NCBI GenBank assembly: GCA_021778935.1
Contig: JAJYBQ010000156.1
Span: 1-6,114, forward strand
DNA: 6,114 bases
Source of the DNA: Pseudomonadota bacterium
GTDB lineage: Bacteria; Pseudomonadota; Gammaproteobacteria; Burkholderiales; Burkholderiaceae
Direction: 5' to 3'
A model generated the notes under the pieces. That model was not told the DNA's origin and did no database searches. It saw nothing but the letters and a program-made list of their open reading frames with translations. Position 1 is the stretch's first letter, and every line of letters begins with the position of its first letter. Below are positions 1 through 6,088 of this stretch, piece after piece. The translations under genes and the position numbers were made by a program.

Positions 1-622
1 CAGCGGCCGTGGCCGAGGCGGGTGGCGGCGCGGCCGTGGCTGCCGGCGACGAGGGCCGCGGCGCCGGCGCGGGCGGGGTTGCGACCGCATGCCGGACCTG
101 GCCACCATGCGGCAGGCGGGTCATGACGGCTACGGCTGCGAGCAGCACGACCAACAAAGCCACGGCCATGGCGGCGAACCGCTTCGTCCCGGAGTCGCGG
201 CCGCCCGAGGGCGTCACCACGATGCGCGTCACCCGCACGCGCTCGGGCCGCGCCGCAGCGGCAGCCGCCGCTGCCTCTGCGGCCTGAATCTTGCGATCGA
301 AATCGGCAAGCAGCGGCGCAACATCGGTCCGAAGTTCCCGGCCACAACCCCGCAGATAGCCGCGAATGTAGATCGGCTCGGGCAGCGCCGCGAAATCTTC
401 GCCTTCCATGGCGTCGAGTTGCCGGGGGTGCAGATGCAGACGCGCCGCGAGTTCCGTCGCCGTCATGCCGGCCTCTTCGCGCGCGCGCCGCAGCGCCGCA
501 CCGAAGCCGACCGGGGCCTCCGCGGCGGGGGTTTCGGTGGCCGGACCCGACGTCGCGCGCTCGTCCTGCGGCAATGCCGCCGCGCCCGCTTCGCTGGGGC
601 GTTTGGCGATTTCGTCAGTCAT
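1..622 (-). CDS. rodZ: RodZ-like HTH membrane protein, N-terminal part (runs off left edge)
   Basis: The first 207 codons, with no stop before the window edge, encode a RodZ-type bitopic protein. RodZ links the MreB cytoskeleton to the rod-shape wall-synthesis machinery at the inner membrane. Visible order: an Ala/Pro-rich N-terminal tail (about residues 1-38); a cytoplasmic helix-turn-helix domain (about 39-108) containing LRRAREEAGMTATELAARL and the family signature LPEPIYIRGYLR; an Ala run followed by a basic stretch ending in TKR; one membrane segment (about 149-167, AMAVALLVVLLAAVAVM); then the start of a Pro/Ala-rich periplasmic linker. The C-terminal beta domain (DUF4115) would lie outside the window. 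The ATG overlaps the end of pilW by 8 nt, implying translational coupling. No strong Shine-Dalgarno is seen, but the only nearby alternative Met falls inside the HTH. Position after rlmN-pilW matches the conserved order leading to ispG. Assignment as RodZ is confident; MreB binding is inferred from the family. Confidence 0.88.
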   Translation of the reverse strand, partial: MTDEIAKRPSEAGAAALPQDERATSGPATETPAAEAPVGFGAALRRAREEAGMTATELAARLHLHPRQLDAMEGEDFAALPEPIYIRGYLRGCGRELRTDVAPLLADFDRKIQAAEAAAAAAAARPERVRVTRIVVTPSGGRDSGTKRFAAMAVALLVVLLAAVAVMTRLPHGGQVRHAVATPPAPAPRPSSPAATAAPPPASATAA

Positions 623-1451
623 TGAAACGCCCGTGGTGCAGCGCATCGGCCTGCGGCGAATTGGGGAACTTGCCCAGCAACTCGTCCTCGTCATGGTGTT
701 CGGTCGTCGCGTCGTGCTGGGCACGGGCGAGGCGCGCACCCAGCCACAGTGTTTCGGGATTGGGCGGTACGGACCGGACCAGGAGATCGTAGTAAAACTG
801 TGCCCGCCCCAACTGCCCTTCCTTCAGGTACATCTGGGAAAGCTGGAACTTGGCCACCGGATCGGTCGCGTCGTACCGCAAGGCACGCAGGAAATATTGC
901 TCGGCGCGGGCGTTCTCGTGCACCTGCAACAGGCAGATCCCGGCATCCTGCAGCGCGCGCGCCGGTGTCCGATACAAGCGGTTGGCAACCGCCTTGTCGA
1001 ACCAGACGATCGAATCCTGGGCGTGTCCGGTCCGACACAGGAACCAGCCGTAGTTGTTCTGCAGATCGGGACTCTTCGGATCGAGCGCCAGCGCACGCTG
1101 GAACTCGCCGTCGGCCGTATCGAACTGGCCGAGATTCATGAGGATCAGGCCGTAGAAACCGTGCGCCGCGGCCAGATCGGGGTCGACCTCGATCGACCGG
1201 CGCACATCCTGGAGGGCAATCGGAATCTGGCCATCGCGGTAATAGCCGGTCGCCAACTGCAGGCGCGCCAGCGCACGCTGCCGGGCATCGCCCTTGGTCG
1301 CCCCCGGGACCGGCGCCTTGTTGATCTGCACGCCGTCGGCGGTGGTGGTCACCGTCTCGCAGCCGCCCAGTGCCAGCGCCGCCGCAAACCCGGCCACGCA
1401 GGCGATGGCTGCGCGCTCGCGCAGGCTGGCCCAGATCTGTCCCATCTTCAT
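615..1451 (-). CDS. pilW: Type IV pilus biogenesis/stability lipoprotein PilW (PilF), TPR protein
   Basis: This 278-residue outer-membrane lipoprotein resembles the PilF/PilW pilotin, which helps the PilQ secretin reach and assemble in the outer membrane during type IV pilus formation. The sequence shows a hydrophobic signal ending in the lipobox LGGC (Cys31, with Glu at +2), then about five tetratricopeptide repeats from residue 60 to 235. Recognisable repeat cores include [14 protein letters not shown] and the family hallmark [11 protein letters not shown] (about 132-142). Cys139 and Cys173, in successive repeats, are placed like the cysteine pair of PilW-family structures and may form a disulfide; this is inference. 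After the last repeat there is a short hydrophilic tail with His/Asp/Glu residues. The ATG at 1451 was chosen because it is preceded by GGAGGG at a 6-nt spacing and overlaps the rlmN stop as ATGA; a second ATG lies two codons later. If pili are absent in this organism, it may serve another secretin. Confidence 0.9.
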   Translation of the reverse strand: MKMGQIWASLRERAAIACVAGFAAALALGGCETVTTTADGVQINKAPVPGATKGDARQRALARLQLATGYYRDGQIPIALQDVRRSIEVDPDLAAAHGFYGLILMNLGQFDTADGEFQRALALDPKSPDLQNNYGWFLCRTGHAQDSIVWFDKAVANRLYRTPARALQDAGICLLQVHENARAEQYFLRALRYDATDPVAKFQLSQMYLKEGQLGRAQFYYDLLVRSVPPNPETLWLGARLARAQHDATTEHHDEDELLGKFPNSPQADALHHGRFND

Positions 1452-2572
1452 GCCGTGCCCTCCATCAAGACCGGCGCGCGGATCCGTGCCACGAGCCGGG
1501 TACGGTCGCGCACCTGCCCGGCCAACTGCCCGCAGGCGGCATCGATATCGTCGCCACGCGTGCGCCGTACCGTCGTCACGATCCCTCCCTCCTGCAGGAT
1601 TTCGGCAAACGCGCGCACCCGCTGCGGATCCGGACGCTGGTACGCCGACCCCGCCGTGGGATTGAAGGGAATGAGATTGAACTTGCACGGCAGACCGTCA
1701 ACCCGGCGCAGTAGCGCGCGCGCCTGGTCTTCCGCGTCGTTGACACCCGCGAGCAGGATGTACTCGAAGGTGATGAATTCGCGCGGAGCGTGCGCGAGGT
1801 ACCGCTTGCATGCCGCCAGGAGTTCGGCGATCGGATATTTCCGGTTCAGGGGAACGAGTTCGTCGCGCAGCGCATCGTCGGGCGCGTGCAACGAGACCGC
1901 CAGCGCAACCGGACAATCCTGCGCGAGGCGATCGATCATCGGCACCATCCCCGAGGTGGACAGGGTGACACGTCGTCGCGACAGGCCGTAGGCATCGTCG
2001 TCGAGCATCAGGCGCAGCGCCGGCAGAACCGCATCGTAGTTCTGCAGCGGCTCGCCCATGCCCATCAGGACGACATTGCTGATCACCCGTTCGCCGTCGG
2101 CCGGGGCCGACAAACCCGGAGCCGCGGCGGGCCGCAGCATCCGCTCGGCCATCCACAACTGCCCGATGATCTCCGCCGTCGTCAGGTTGCGCGAAAAACC
2201 CTGGGCCCCGGTGGCGCAGAAGCGGCACCCGACCGCGCAGCCGGCCTGGGTCGAAATGCAGAGCGTGGCGCGATCGGCCTCGGGAATATAGACCGTTTCC
2301 ACGGCCTCGCCGCCACCCACGTCGAGCAGCCACTTGCGTGTGCCGTCGTCGGACGCGCCGTCGCGCAGGATGGGGGCGGATGCGATCACCGCCCGCGCGG
2401 CGAGGGTCTCCCGCAAGGGGCGCGCAACGTCGGTCATCGCGGCAAAGTCGGCAACGGCGCGCTTGTGGATCCAGCGCAGCAGCTGGCGCGCGCGAAACGG
2501 CTTTTCCCCCAGGGACTGCACCCACGCAATCAATCCGTCGCGATCGAAATCGAGGAGGTTGGCTGCGTCCAT
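1448..2572 (-). CDS. rlmN: Dual-specificity rRNA/tRNA adenine C2-methyltransferase RlmN
   Basis: RlmN is a radical-SAM enzyme that methylates C2 of A2503 in 23S rRNA and of A37 in some tRNAs, a modification affecting the peptidyl-transferase exit tunnel and decoding fidelity. The 374-residue length is normal for the family. All key residues are visible: the 4Fe-4S motif CxxxCxxC at Cys112, Cys116 and Cys119 (in [12 protein letters not shown]); Cys105 seven residues upstream and Glu92, matching E. coli Cys118 and Glu105; the SAM-binding GMGEPLQNY at 171-179; and the methyl-carrying Cys347 in [12 protein letters not shown], equivalent to E. coli Cys355. The N-terminal helical RNA-binding domain (about 1-90) contains [17 protein letters not shown]. 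The ATG at 2572 gives the expected N-terminus; upstream in-frame codons read through the ndk gene in another frame and are Arg-rich nonsense. Spacing to ndk is 61 nt and the stop overlaps pilW by 4 nt. Function is confident; the presence of Cys347 argues against loss of activity. Confidence 0.97.
   Translation of the reverse strand: MDAANLLDFDRDGLIAWVQSLGEKPFRARQLLRWIHKRAVADFAAMTDVARPLRETLAARAVIASAPILRDGASDDGTRKWLLDVGGGEAVETVYIPEADRATLCISTQAGCAVGCRFCATGAQGFSRNLTTAEIIGQLWMAERMLRPAAAPGLSAPADGERVISNVVLMGMGEPLQNYDAVLPALRLMLDDDAYGLSRRRVTLSTSGMVPMIDRLAQDCPVALAVSLHAPDDALRDELVPLNRKYPIAELLAACKRYLAHAPREFITFEYILLAGVNDAEDQARALLRRVDGLPCKFNLIPFNPTAGSAYQRPDPQRVRAFAEILQEGGIVTTVRRTRGDDIDAACGQLAGQVRDRTRLVARIRAPVLMEGTA
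1458..1463 (-). promoter_or_regulatory. Ribosome binding site of pilW
   Basis: A GGAGGG motif lies inside the last codons of rlmN, 6 nt before the pilW ATG. It fixes the pilW start at 1451 rather than at longer in-frame extensions further upstream, which would run antisense-free but out of frame through rlmN. It is the strongest Shine-Dalgarno among the coupled genes of this block. Confidence 0.7.
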
Positions 2573-2596
2573 GGGTCTCTCGATCGGGGGCGGGAA

Positions 2597-2626
2597 TCCC
2601 TGTCGGCGCCAGCGCACCGGCAGGGA
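2597..2626 (-). other. Hairpin in the ndk-rlmN gap
   Basis: Ten-nucleotide arms (2597-2606 and 2617-2626) form an inverted repeat around a 10-nt loop. One position is imperfect: it reads C against A in the minus-strand transcript, but T against G if read on the plus strand. There is no U-tract after it in the direction of transcription, so it does not look like a classical intrinsic terminator. It may pause or attenuate transcription, protect the ndk message end, or be a chance fold in GC-rich DNA. It ends about 24 nt before the rlmN ATG. Confidence 0.35.
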
Positions 2627-2633
2627 AACGCGG

Positions 2634-3059
2634 TCAGCGTACGTGGATATCCAGCGCGGGGAAGAAGAACGCCACTTCCGCCGCCGCAGTCTCCGCACCA
2701 TCGGAACCGTGCACGGCGTTGGCGTCGATGCTGTCGGCGAAGTCGGCGCGGATCGTTCCCGCCGCCGCCTTCTTCGGGTCGGTCGCACCCATCAGTTCCC
2801 GATTGCGCGCGATTGCGTTCTCGCCACGCAGCGCCTGCACGAACACCGGCCCCGAGGTCATGAAGTCGACCAGATCGCCGAAAAACGAGCGCTCGCGGTG
2901 CACCGCGTAGAAGGCCTCGGCCTGCCGACGGGAGAGATGCATCATGCGCGCAGCAACGATCTCCAGGCCGGCACCCTCGAAGCGCGAGAGGATCTGGCCG
3001 ATCGCGTTCTTGCGGACCGCGTCGGGTTTGAGGATGGAAAGGGTGGTTTCGATGGCCAT
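2634..3059 (-). CDS. ndk: Nucleoside diphosphate kinase
   Basis: Ndk transfers the gamma phosphate from ATP to nucleoside diphosphates through a phosphohistidine intermediate, balancing NTP and dNTP pools in the cytoplasm. The 141-residue length is typical of bacterial enzymes and the N-terminus [15 protein letters not shown] aligns from the first residue, so the start is secure. Visible active-site elements are Lys11 in ILKPDAV, Tyr51 in [12 protein letters not shown], Arg104 in GTIRADFA, Asn114, and the catalytic His117 in NAVHGSD. It fills the whole gene with no insertions. No Shine-Dalgarno is seen: the 20 nt before the ATG are T-rich (including TTTCTTTTTTC), so initiation may depend on an unstructured leader. 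The gene is separated from rlmD by 57 nt and from rlmN by 61 nt, unlike the overlapping genes on either side, and may have its own promoter. Its position before rlmN is conserved in many beta- and gammaproteobacteria. Confidence 0.98.
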   Translation of the reverse strand: MAIETTLSILKPDAVRKNAIGQILSRFEGAGLEIVAARMMHLSRRQAEAFYAVHRERSFFGDLVDFMTSGPVFVQALRGENAIARNRELMGATDPKKAAAGTIRADFADSIDANAVHGSDGAETAAAEVAFFFPALDIHVR

Positions 3060-3100
3060 TGCAGAAATCGCACGAAAAAAGAAACAGTTGGCGAACGTAT

Positions 3101-3132
3101 GGAACCTGCGATGATATCACGCGGGAGGTTCC
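3101..3132 (-). repeat. Inverted repeat spanning the rlmD stop codon
   Basis: GGAACC and GGTTCC form perfect 6-nt arms (3127-3132 and 3101-3106) separated by 20 nt that themselves hold the palindrome TGATATCA. The structure covers the last codons and stop of rlmD and overlaps the candidate ndk -10 element. A T-rich run (TTTCTTTTTTC) begins about 20 nt further downstream, too far for a standard terminator. It could be an operator-like site, a weak RNA fold, or chance. Confidence 0.3.
3111..3119 (-). promoter_or_regulatory. Candidate extended -10 promoter for ndk
   Basis: On the minus strand TGATATCAT contains TATCAT, a 5-of-6 match to the sigma-70 -10 consensus, preceded by TGn as in extended -10 promoters. 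The TG belongs to the rlmD stop codon. No good -35 hexamer sits at the usual 16-18 nt spacing; TTGCCG is present but 20 nt away. Predicted transcription would begin about 45 nt before the ndk ATG. The surrounding 57-nt gap is about 44 percent GC by hand count, far below the flanking genes. This is a motif match only. Confidence 0.3.
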
Positions 3133-4502
3133 AGCACGGCAATCGATTCGACGTGGGAAGTGTGCGGGAACATGTTCACCACCCCTGCGGCGCGCACCGT
3201 CCATTTCGCCTCATGGACCAGCCAGGCGCAATCGCGCGCGAGCGTGGCGGGATTGCACGAAACGTACACCACCCGCCGCGGCGGTGCGGCGTCGAGGCCG
3301 AACGACTGCACCACCGACAGCGCGCCTTCGCGCGGCGGATCGACCAGGACGCGGTCGATCCGGCCGCCGAGGCCGGCACGCAGGCCCTCCCAATCGGCCG
3401 CCGTCCAATCGAACAGGTTGCGCGCCGCAAAGTCCACCCGGCCGGCGAACCCCGCCGCCGCCGCGGCGGCCTCCGCCCGGCGCAGCAGCGCCGCGCTGCC
3501 TTCCAGGCCCCGCACACGCGCCGCCCGCGTCGCCAGCGGCAAGGTGAAATTCCCCAGGCCGCAGAAGAAATCCGCGATCACGTCCTGCGGGCCGGGATCG
3601 AGCAGCGCAAGCGCCCGCCGAACCAGCACCTCGTTGATCGCGTGGTTGACCTGCGTGAAATCGGTCGGCCGGAACGCAATCTCGACGCCGAACTCCGGCA
3701 GCCGCAAGGGCAGCGCGCCGTCGCCGCGCGCCGGCGGATCCATCGGCTCGGCCGTATCGGGGCCGCCCGGCTGCAGCCAGAAGCCGACGCCGTGGGCGCG
3801 CTCGAAGGCGCGCAGGCGGTCGTGATCGGCGTCGGACAGCGCCGCAAGGATCCGCAGCACCAGCACGGTGACGGGGGGCTCGGAACCGGCCTGGGCGATC
3901 GCCACCTCGATCTGCGGCAAGCGGTCGCGCACCGATAGCCCGCTCACCAGTTCGCGCAGCGGATCGATGAGCCGCGCCACCGGTTCGCCCAGCACCGGGC
4001 ACGCATGCATGTCGGCGACGTAGCTGCTGTGGCGCTCACGGAATCCGACCAGCACCCCGCCCTTGCGCGGCACGAAGCGCACCGACAGGCGGGCGCGATG
4101 GCGATAGTTCCAGACCGGCCCGAGGACCGGCCGCAGCACGGTCTCCGGGCGCAGCCTGCCGATGTGCCACAGCGTTTCCTCGAGCACCCGCTGTTTGACC
4201 GAGACCTGCGCACGCGCGTCGAGGTGCTGCATCGAACAGCCGCCGCACTTGCCCGGATCGAGGCCGAAGTGCGGGCAGCGCGGCGTCACCCGCAACGGGC
4301 TGGCCTCGAGCACCGCCGTCACCCGGCCGGTATCGAACCGCGCCTTGGCGCGCAGGCGCGCCCACTGCACCCGCTCGCCAGGCAAGGCGCCTTCGATGAA
4401 CGCCACCTTGCCATCGTCGAGCCGGGCGATGCCGCGCCCCTCCAGGTCGAGCGACTCGATGCGGGCGACCTCGCGCTCCGCCCCCTGCAAATCACGCGTC
4501 AT
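3117..4502 (-). CDS. rlmD: 23S rRNA (uracil-1939 C5)-methyltransferase RlmD
   Basis: RlmD (RumA) is an iron-sulfur, SAM-dependent enzyme that makes m5U1939 in 23S rRNA. The 461 residues contain an N-terminal TRAM RNA-binding domain (about 8-66, with LDLEGRGIARLDDGKVAFIEGAL split over a short motif LEGRGIARL), four putative cluster cysteines (Cys76, Cys86, Cys89 and Cys168), a central domain, and a C-terminal Rossmann methyltransferase domain. In the latter, FTQVN (282-286), DFFCGLGNFTLPLA (311-324) and DPPREG (388-393) form the SAM and substrate site, SCNPATLARD carries the nucleophile Cys416, and HTSHVE carries the general base Glu453. The first cysteine pair is spaced CxxxxxxxxxC rather than CxxxxxC as in E. 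coli, a four-residue insertion. The ATG at 4502 overlaps the exonuclease stop as ATGA and has GGAG four nt upstream; the longer in-frame extension lies antiphase inside the exonuclease gene. RlmC or TrmA are less likely because of the TRAM domain and length. Confidence 0.95.
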   Translation of the reverse strand: MTRDLQGAEREVARIESLDLEGRGIARLDDGKVAFIEGALPGERVQWARLRAKARFDTGRVTAVLEASPLRVTPRCPHFGLDPGKCGGCSMQHLDARAQVSVKQRVLEETLWHIGRLRPETVLRPVLGPVWNYRHRARLSVRFVPRKGGVLVGFRERHSSYVADMHACPVLGEPVARLIDPLRELVSGLSVRDRLPQIEVAIAQAGSEPPVTVLVLRILAALSDADHDRLRAFERAHGVGFWLQPGGPDTAEPMDPPARGDGALPLRLPEFGVEIAFRPTDFTQVNHAINEVLVRRALALLDPGPQDVIADFFCGLGNFTLPLATRAARVRGLEGSAALLRRAEAAAAAAGFAGRVDFAARNLFDWTAADWEGLRAGLGGRIDRVLVDPPREGALSVVQSFGLDAAPPRRVVYVSCNPATLARDCAWLVHEAKWTVRAAGVVNMFPHTSHVESIAVLEPPA

Positions 4503-5284
4503 CGGTCTCCGGCATTCCAGGCTGCAAGATATTCCTGCCAGTGCCGCGCGCCGATCTCCTGCAGGCTCGCCCGCACCGTATCGATCTCGCGCGCATACGC
4601 ATCCTCGCCGAGCGCGCCGCGCATCCGCTGAAACCGGCAATGGAGCAGATACGTGTTGACGACATCGGTTTCGCAGTACGCACGAATGGAATCGATTCCG
4701 CCGTCGAGGAACGCTCCCCAGACCTTGTCGCCCGACATGCCGAGCTTGCCGGCAAACCCGCAGAGCCGGGACAGGTCGTCGAGCGGCGCATTGGCCCGCG
4801 CCTGGTACATCGCCAGCACGTCCATCAGATCGCAATGCCGCGCGTGGTACCGGTTGACATAGTTGTTGTATCGGAAATCGCGATCGTCATCGCCGCTTTC
4901 CCAATAGCGCGCCGCGGTGACGCCATGCACCATCGCCCGATAGTGCAGCACCGGCAGATCGAAGCCGCCGCCGTTCCAGCTCACCAGCTGCGGCGTATAG
5001 CGGTCGATGAGCCGGAAGAAGTCGTGCACCAGCTTCGCCTCGTCGTCGTCCGGCGCGCCCAGGCAGCGCACGCGAAAGCCCGAATCGTCGCGGAACGCGC
5101 AGCCGATCGCGACGATCCGGTGCAGGTGCAGCGGCAGGAAATCGCTGCCGGTGCGCTCGCGCCGCTCGGCGAAGGCCGCCGCCGCAGCCTCGGCGTCGGA
5201 TAGCGGCGCCCACTCCGGCCGCAGACGGCGCAGCCCGGCAACATCGGGAACGGTTTCGAGGTCGAAAACCAGGACCGGAGTCAC
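4499..5284 (-). CDS. Predicted DEDDy 3'-5' exonuclease, PolB-exonuclease family
   Basis: This 261-residue protein resembles the stand-alone 3'-5' exonucleases related to the proofreading domain of DNA polymerase B (COG3298-type, sometimes mislabelled as polysaccharide biosynthesis proteins). The catalytic carboxylates of the DEDDy fold are all visible: Asp8 and Glu10 in VFDLET; Asp109 in LVSWNGGGFDLPVL; and Tyr203 with Asp207 in the YxxxD motif AYCETDVVNTYLL. A further conserved block, HCDLMDVLAMY (150-160) and LCGFAGKLGMSGDKVW (174-189), is typical of this family. No polymerase, helicase or other domain is fused to it and there is no signal peptide, so it should act in the cytoplasm on nucleic acid; the substrate is not known. 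Translation begins at a GTG (5284) that overlaps the nlpD-like stop as GTGA, without a clear Shine-Dalgarno, so it probably depends on coupling. Its stop overlaps rlmD. The coupling to an rRNA methyltransferase hints at RNA metabolism, but this is inference. Confidence 0.88.
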   Translation of the reverse strand: MTPVLVFDLETVPDVAGLRRLRPEWAPLSDAEAAAAAFAERRERTGSDFLPLHLHRIVAIGCAFRDDSGFRVRCLGAPDDDEAKLVHDFFRLIDRYTPQLVSWNGGGFDLPVLHYRAMVHGVTAARYWESGDDDRDFRYNNYVNRYHARHCDLMDVLAMYQARANAPLDDLSRLCGFAGKLGMSGDKVWGAFLDGGIDSIRAYCETDVVNTYLLHCRFQRMRGALGEDAYAREIDTVRASLQEIGARHWQEYLAAWNAGDR

Positions 5285-6078
5285 GGTGCGGCGTTCATGG
5301 CCCCGAGGAAGGGCATCGGATCGAGCGGCACGCCGGCGCGCCGCACCTCGAAATGCAAGGTCGACGGCGCACCGCCGCCGCCCACGATCGCGATCGGGTC
5401 GCCTTGCTGGACCGCCTGCCCCTCACGCACGAGGTTGGAGCGGTTGTGGGCATACACCGAAACGAGCCCACCCGGATGGCGGACGATGACCAGACGGCCA
5501 TAGCCTTGCATCGATCCCGCGTACAGCACCGTGCCCGCCGCCACCGCAACCACGTTTTCGCCGCCGGCGACGGCGATATCGATACCCTTGGAGGTCTTGC
5601 CGTCGAACCTGGCGACGAGATCGCCATGCACCGGCCAGATCCACGACCCCGCCGCCGGCAAGGCCCCGGGGACCCGCTCCGACGGCACCGGCGTGACCGC
5701 TGCCGGAGCCGTCGGGGCCGCCATCGCCACGCCGGGCGCTCCGGACGCAGGACCCGCGGACGGCGGCGCCGGCATACCGGGAGCACCCGCCGCCGCCCCC
5801 GGCAAAGGCTGCGCCTGCACGGTTCCCGGCGCAGCAAGGGGTTGCGCCTCCGGCTCCGCCTCGGGCGGCGCCGGAGGCGCCGACCCCCCTTGCGGCGCCG
5901 CGGCGGCGGCGCCCGGCGCCACCACCGTCTCCGCCGGCGCCGGCCCGGCGTTGGCCGGCACCGACCGATCGATGACCGGCGGTTGGCCGAGCGACACCTC
6001 GCTGCAGCCGCTCAGCAACGCCATCGAGACTGCCGCGCACACCATGCCATACGCCATCACTCTGCTGGACGGGTTCAT
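5281..6078 (-). CDS. nlpD: NlpD-like lipoprotein with degenerate M23 (LytM) domain
   Basis: The 265-residue protein is a predicted lipoprotein of the murein-hydrolase activator type. A signal peptide ends in the lipobox LLSGC (Cys25, Ser at +2, favouring the outer membrane). Residues about 41-142 are a Pro/Ala/Gly-rich linker, and about 145-257 form an M23 peptidase fold with SKGIDIA, GYGRLVIVRH, VYAHN and LHFEVR. The first zinc-ligand His of the HxGxD motif is Ser163 here, and the first His of the HxH motif is Thr240; Asp167, His211 and His242 remain. Loss of zinc ligands is also seen in E. coli NlpD and EnvC, which activate amidases rather than cut peptidoglycan, so an activator role in septal wall splitting is the likely function. 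Unlike classical NlpD, no LysM domain is visible. The ATG at 6078 is supported by AGGAG upstream; an in-frame GTG at 6102 is a weaker alternative that would spoil the signal peptide. The stop overlaps the exonuclease GTG. Confidence 0.85.
   Translation of the reverse strand: MNPSSRVMAYGMVCAAVSMALLSGCSEVSLGQPPVIDRSVPANAGPAPAETVVAPGAAAAAPQGGSAPPAPPEAEPEAQPLAAPGTVQAQPLPGAAAGAPGMPAPPSAGPASGAPGVAMAAPTAPAAVTPVPSERVPGALPAAGSWIWPVHGDLVARFDGKTSKGIDIAVAGGENVVAVAAGTVLYAGSMQGYGRLVIVRHPGGLVSVYAHNRSNLVREGQAVQQGDPIAIVGGGGAPSTLHFEVRRAGVPLDPMPFLGAMNAAP
5653..5958 (-). other. Pro/Ala/Gly-rich low-complexity linker within the nlpD-like gene
   Basis: About 100 codons (residues 41-142) encode almost only Pro, Ala, Gly, Val and a few Gln, Glu, Ser and Thr, with short recurring units such as AQPL, GAPG and APP but no exact tandem repeat. 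It replaces the position where LysM is found in classical NlpD and probably serves as a flexible spacer carrying the M23 domain from the outer membrane across the periplasm towards the wall. Confidence 0.7.
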
Positions 6079-6083
6079 ATCCG

Positions 6084-6088
6084 CTCCT
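6084..6088 (-). promoter_or_regulatory. Ribosome binding site of the nlpD-like gene
   Basis: AGGAG lies 5 nt before the ATG at 6078 and selects this start over the in-frame GTG at 6102. Only 36 nt upstream of the gene are present in the window, so its promoter, if any, is not visible. Confidence 0.7.

Noticed and set aside
408..1991. A 527-codon open frame on the plus strand opposite pilW and rlmN
   Set aside because: It lies antisense to two clearly recognisable genes, has an Arg/Ala/Gly-rich composition with no domain motif, and long antisense frames are expected in GC-rich DNA.
3088..3116. Plus-strand promoter (TTGGCG, 17-nt spacer, ATGATA)
   Set aside because: It would drive only antisense transcription into rlmD, the -10 match is poor, and there is no plus-strand gene.
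3071..3132. Intrinsic terminator after rlmD (inverted repeat followed by a T-run)
   Set aside because: The T-rich run begins about 20 nt after the repeat arm, and the short GTT/AAC stem next to it is only three base pairs, so the classical stem plus U-tract is not met.
2334..3938. A 534-codon open frame on the plus strand opposite rlmN, ndk and rlmD
   Set aside because: It crosses three genuine minus-strand genes and both ndk gaps, shows no recognisable motif, and its residues are the usual complement-strand Arg/His/Gly pattern.
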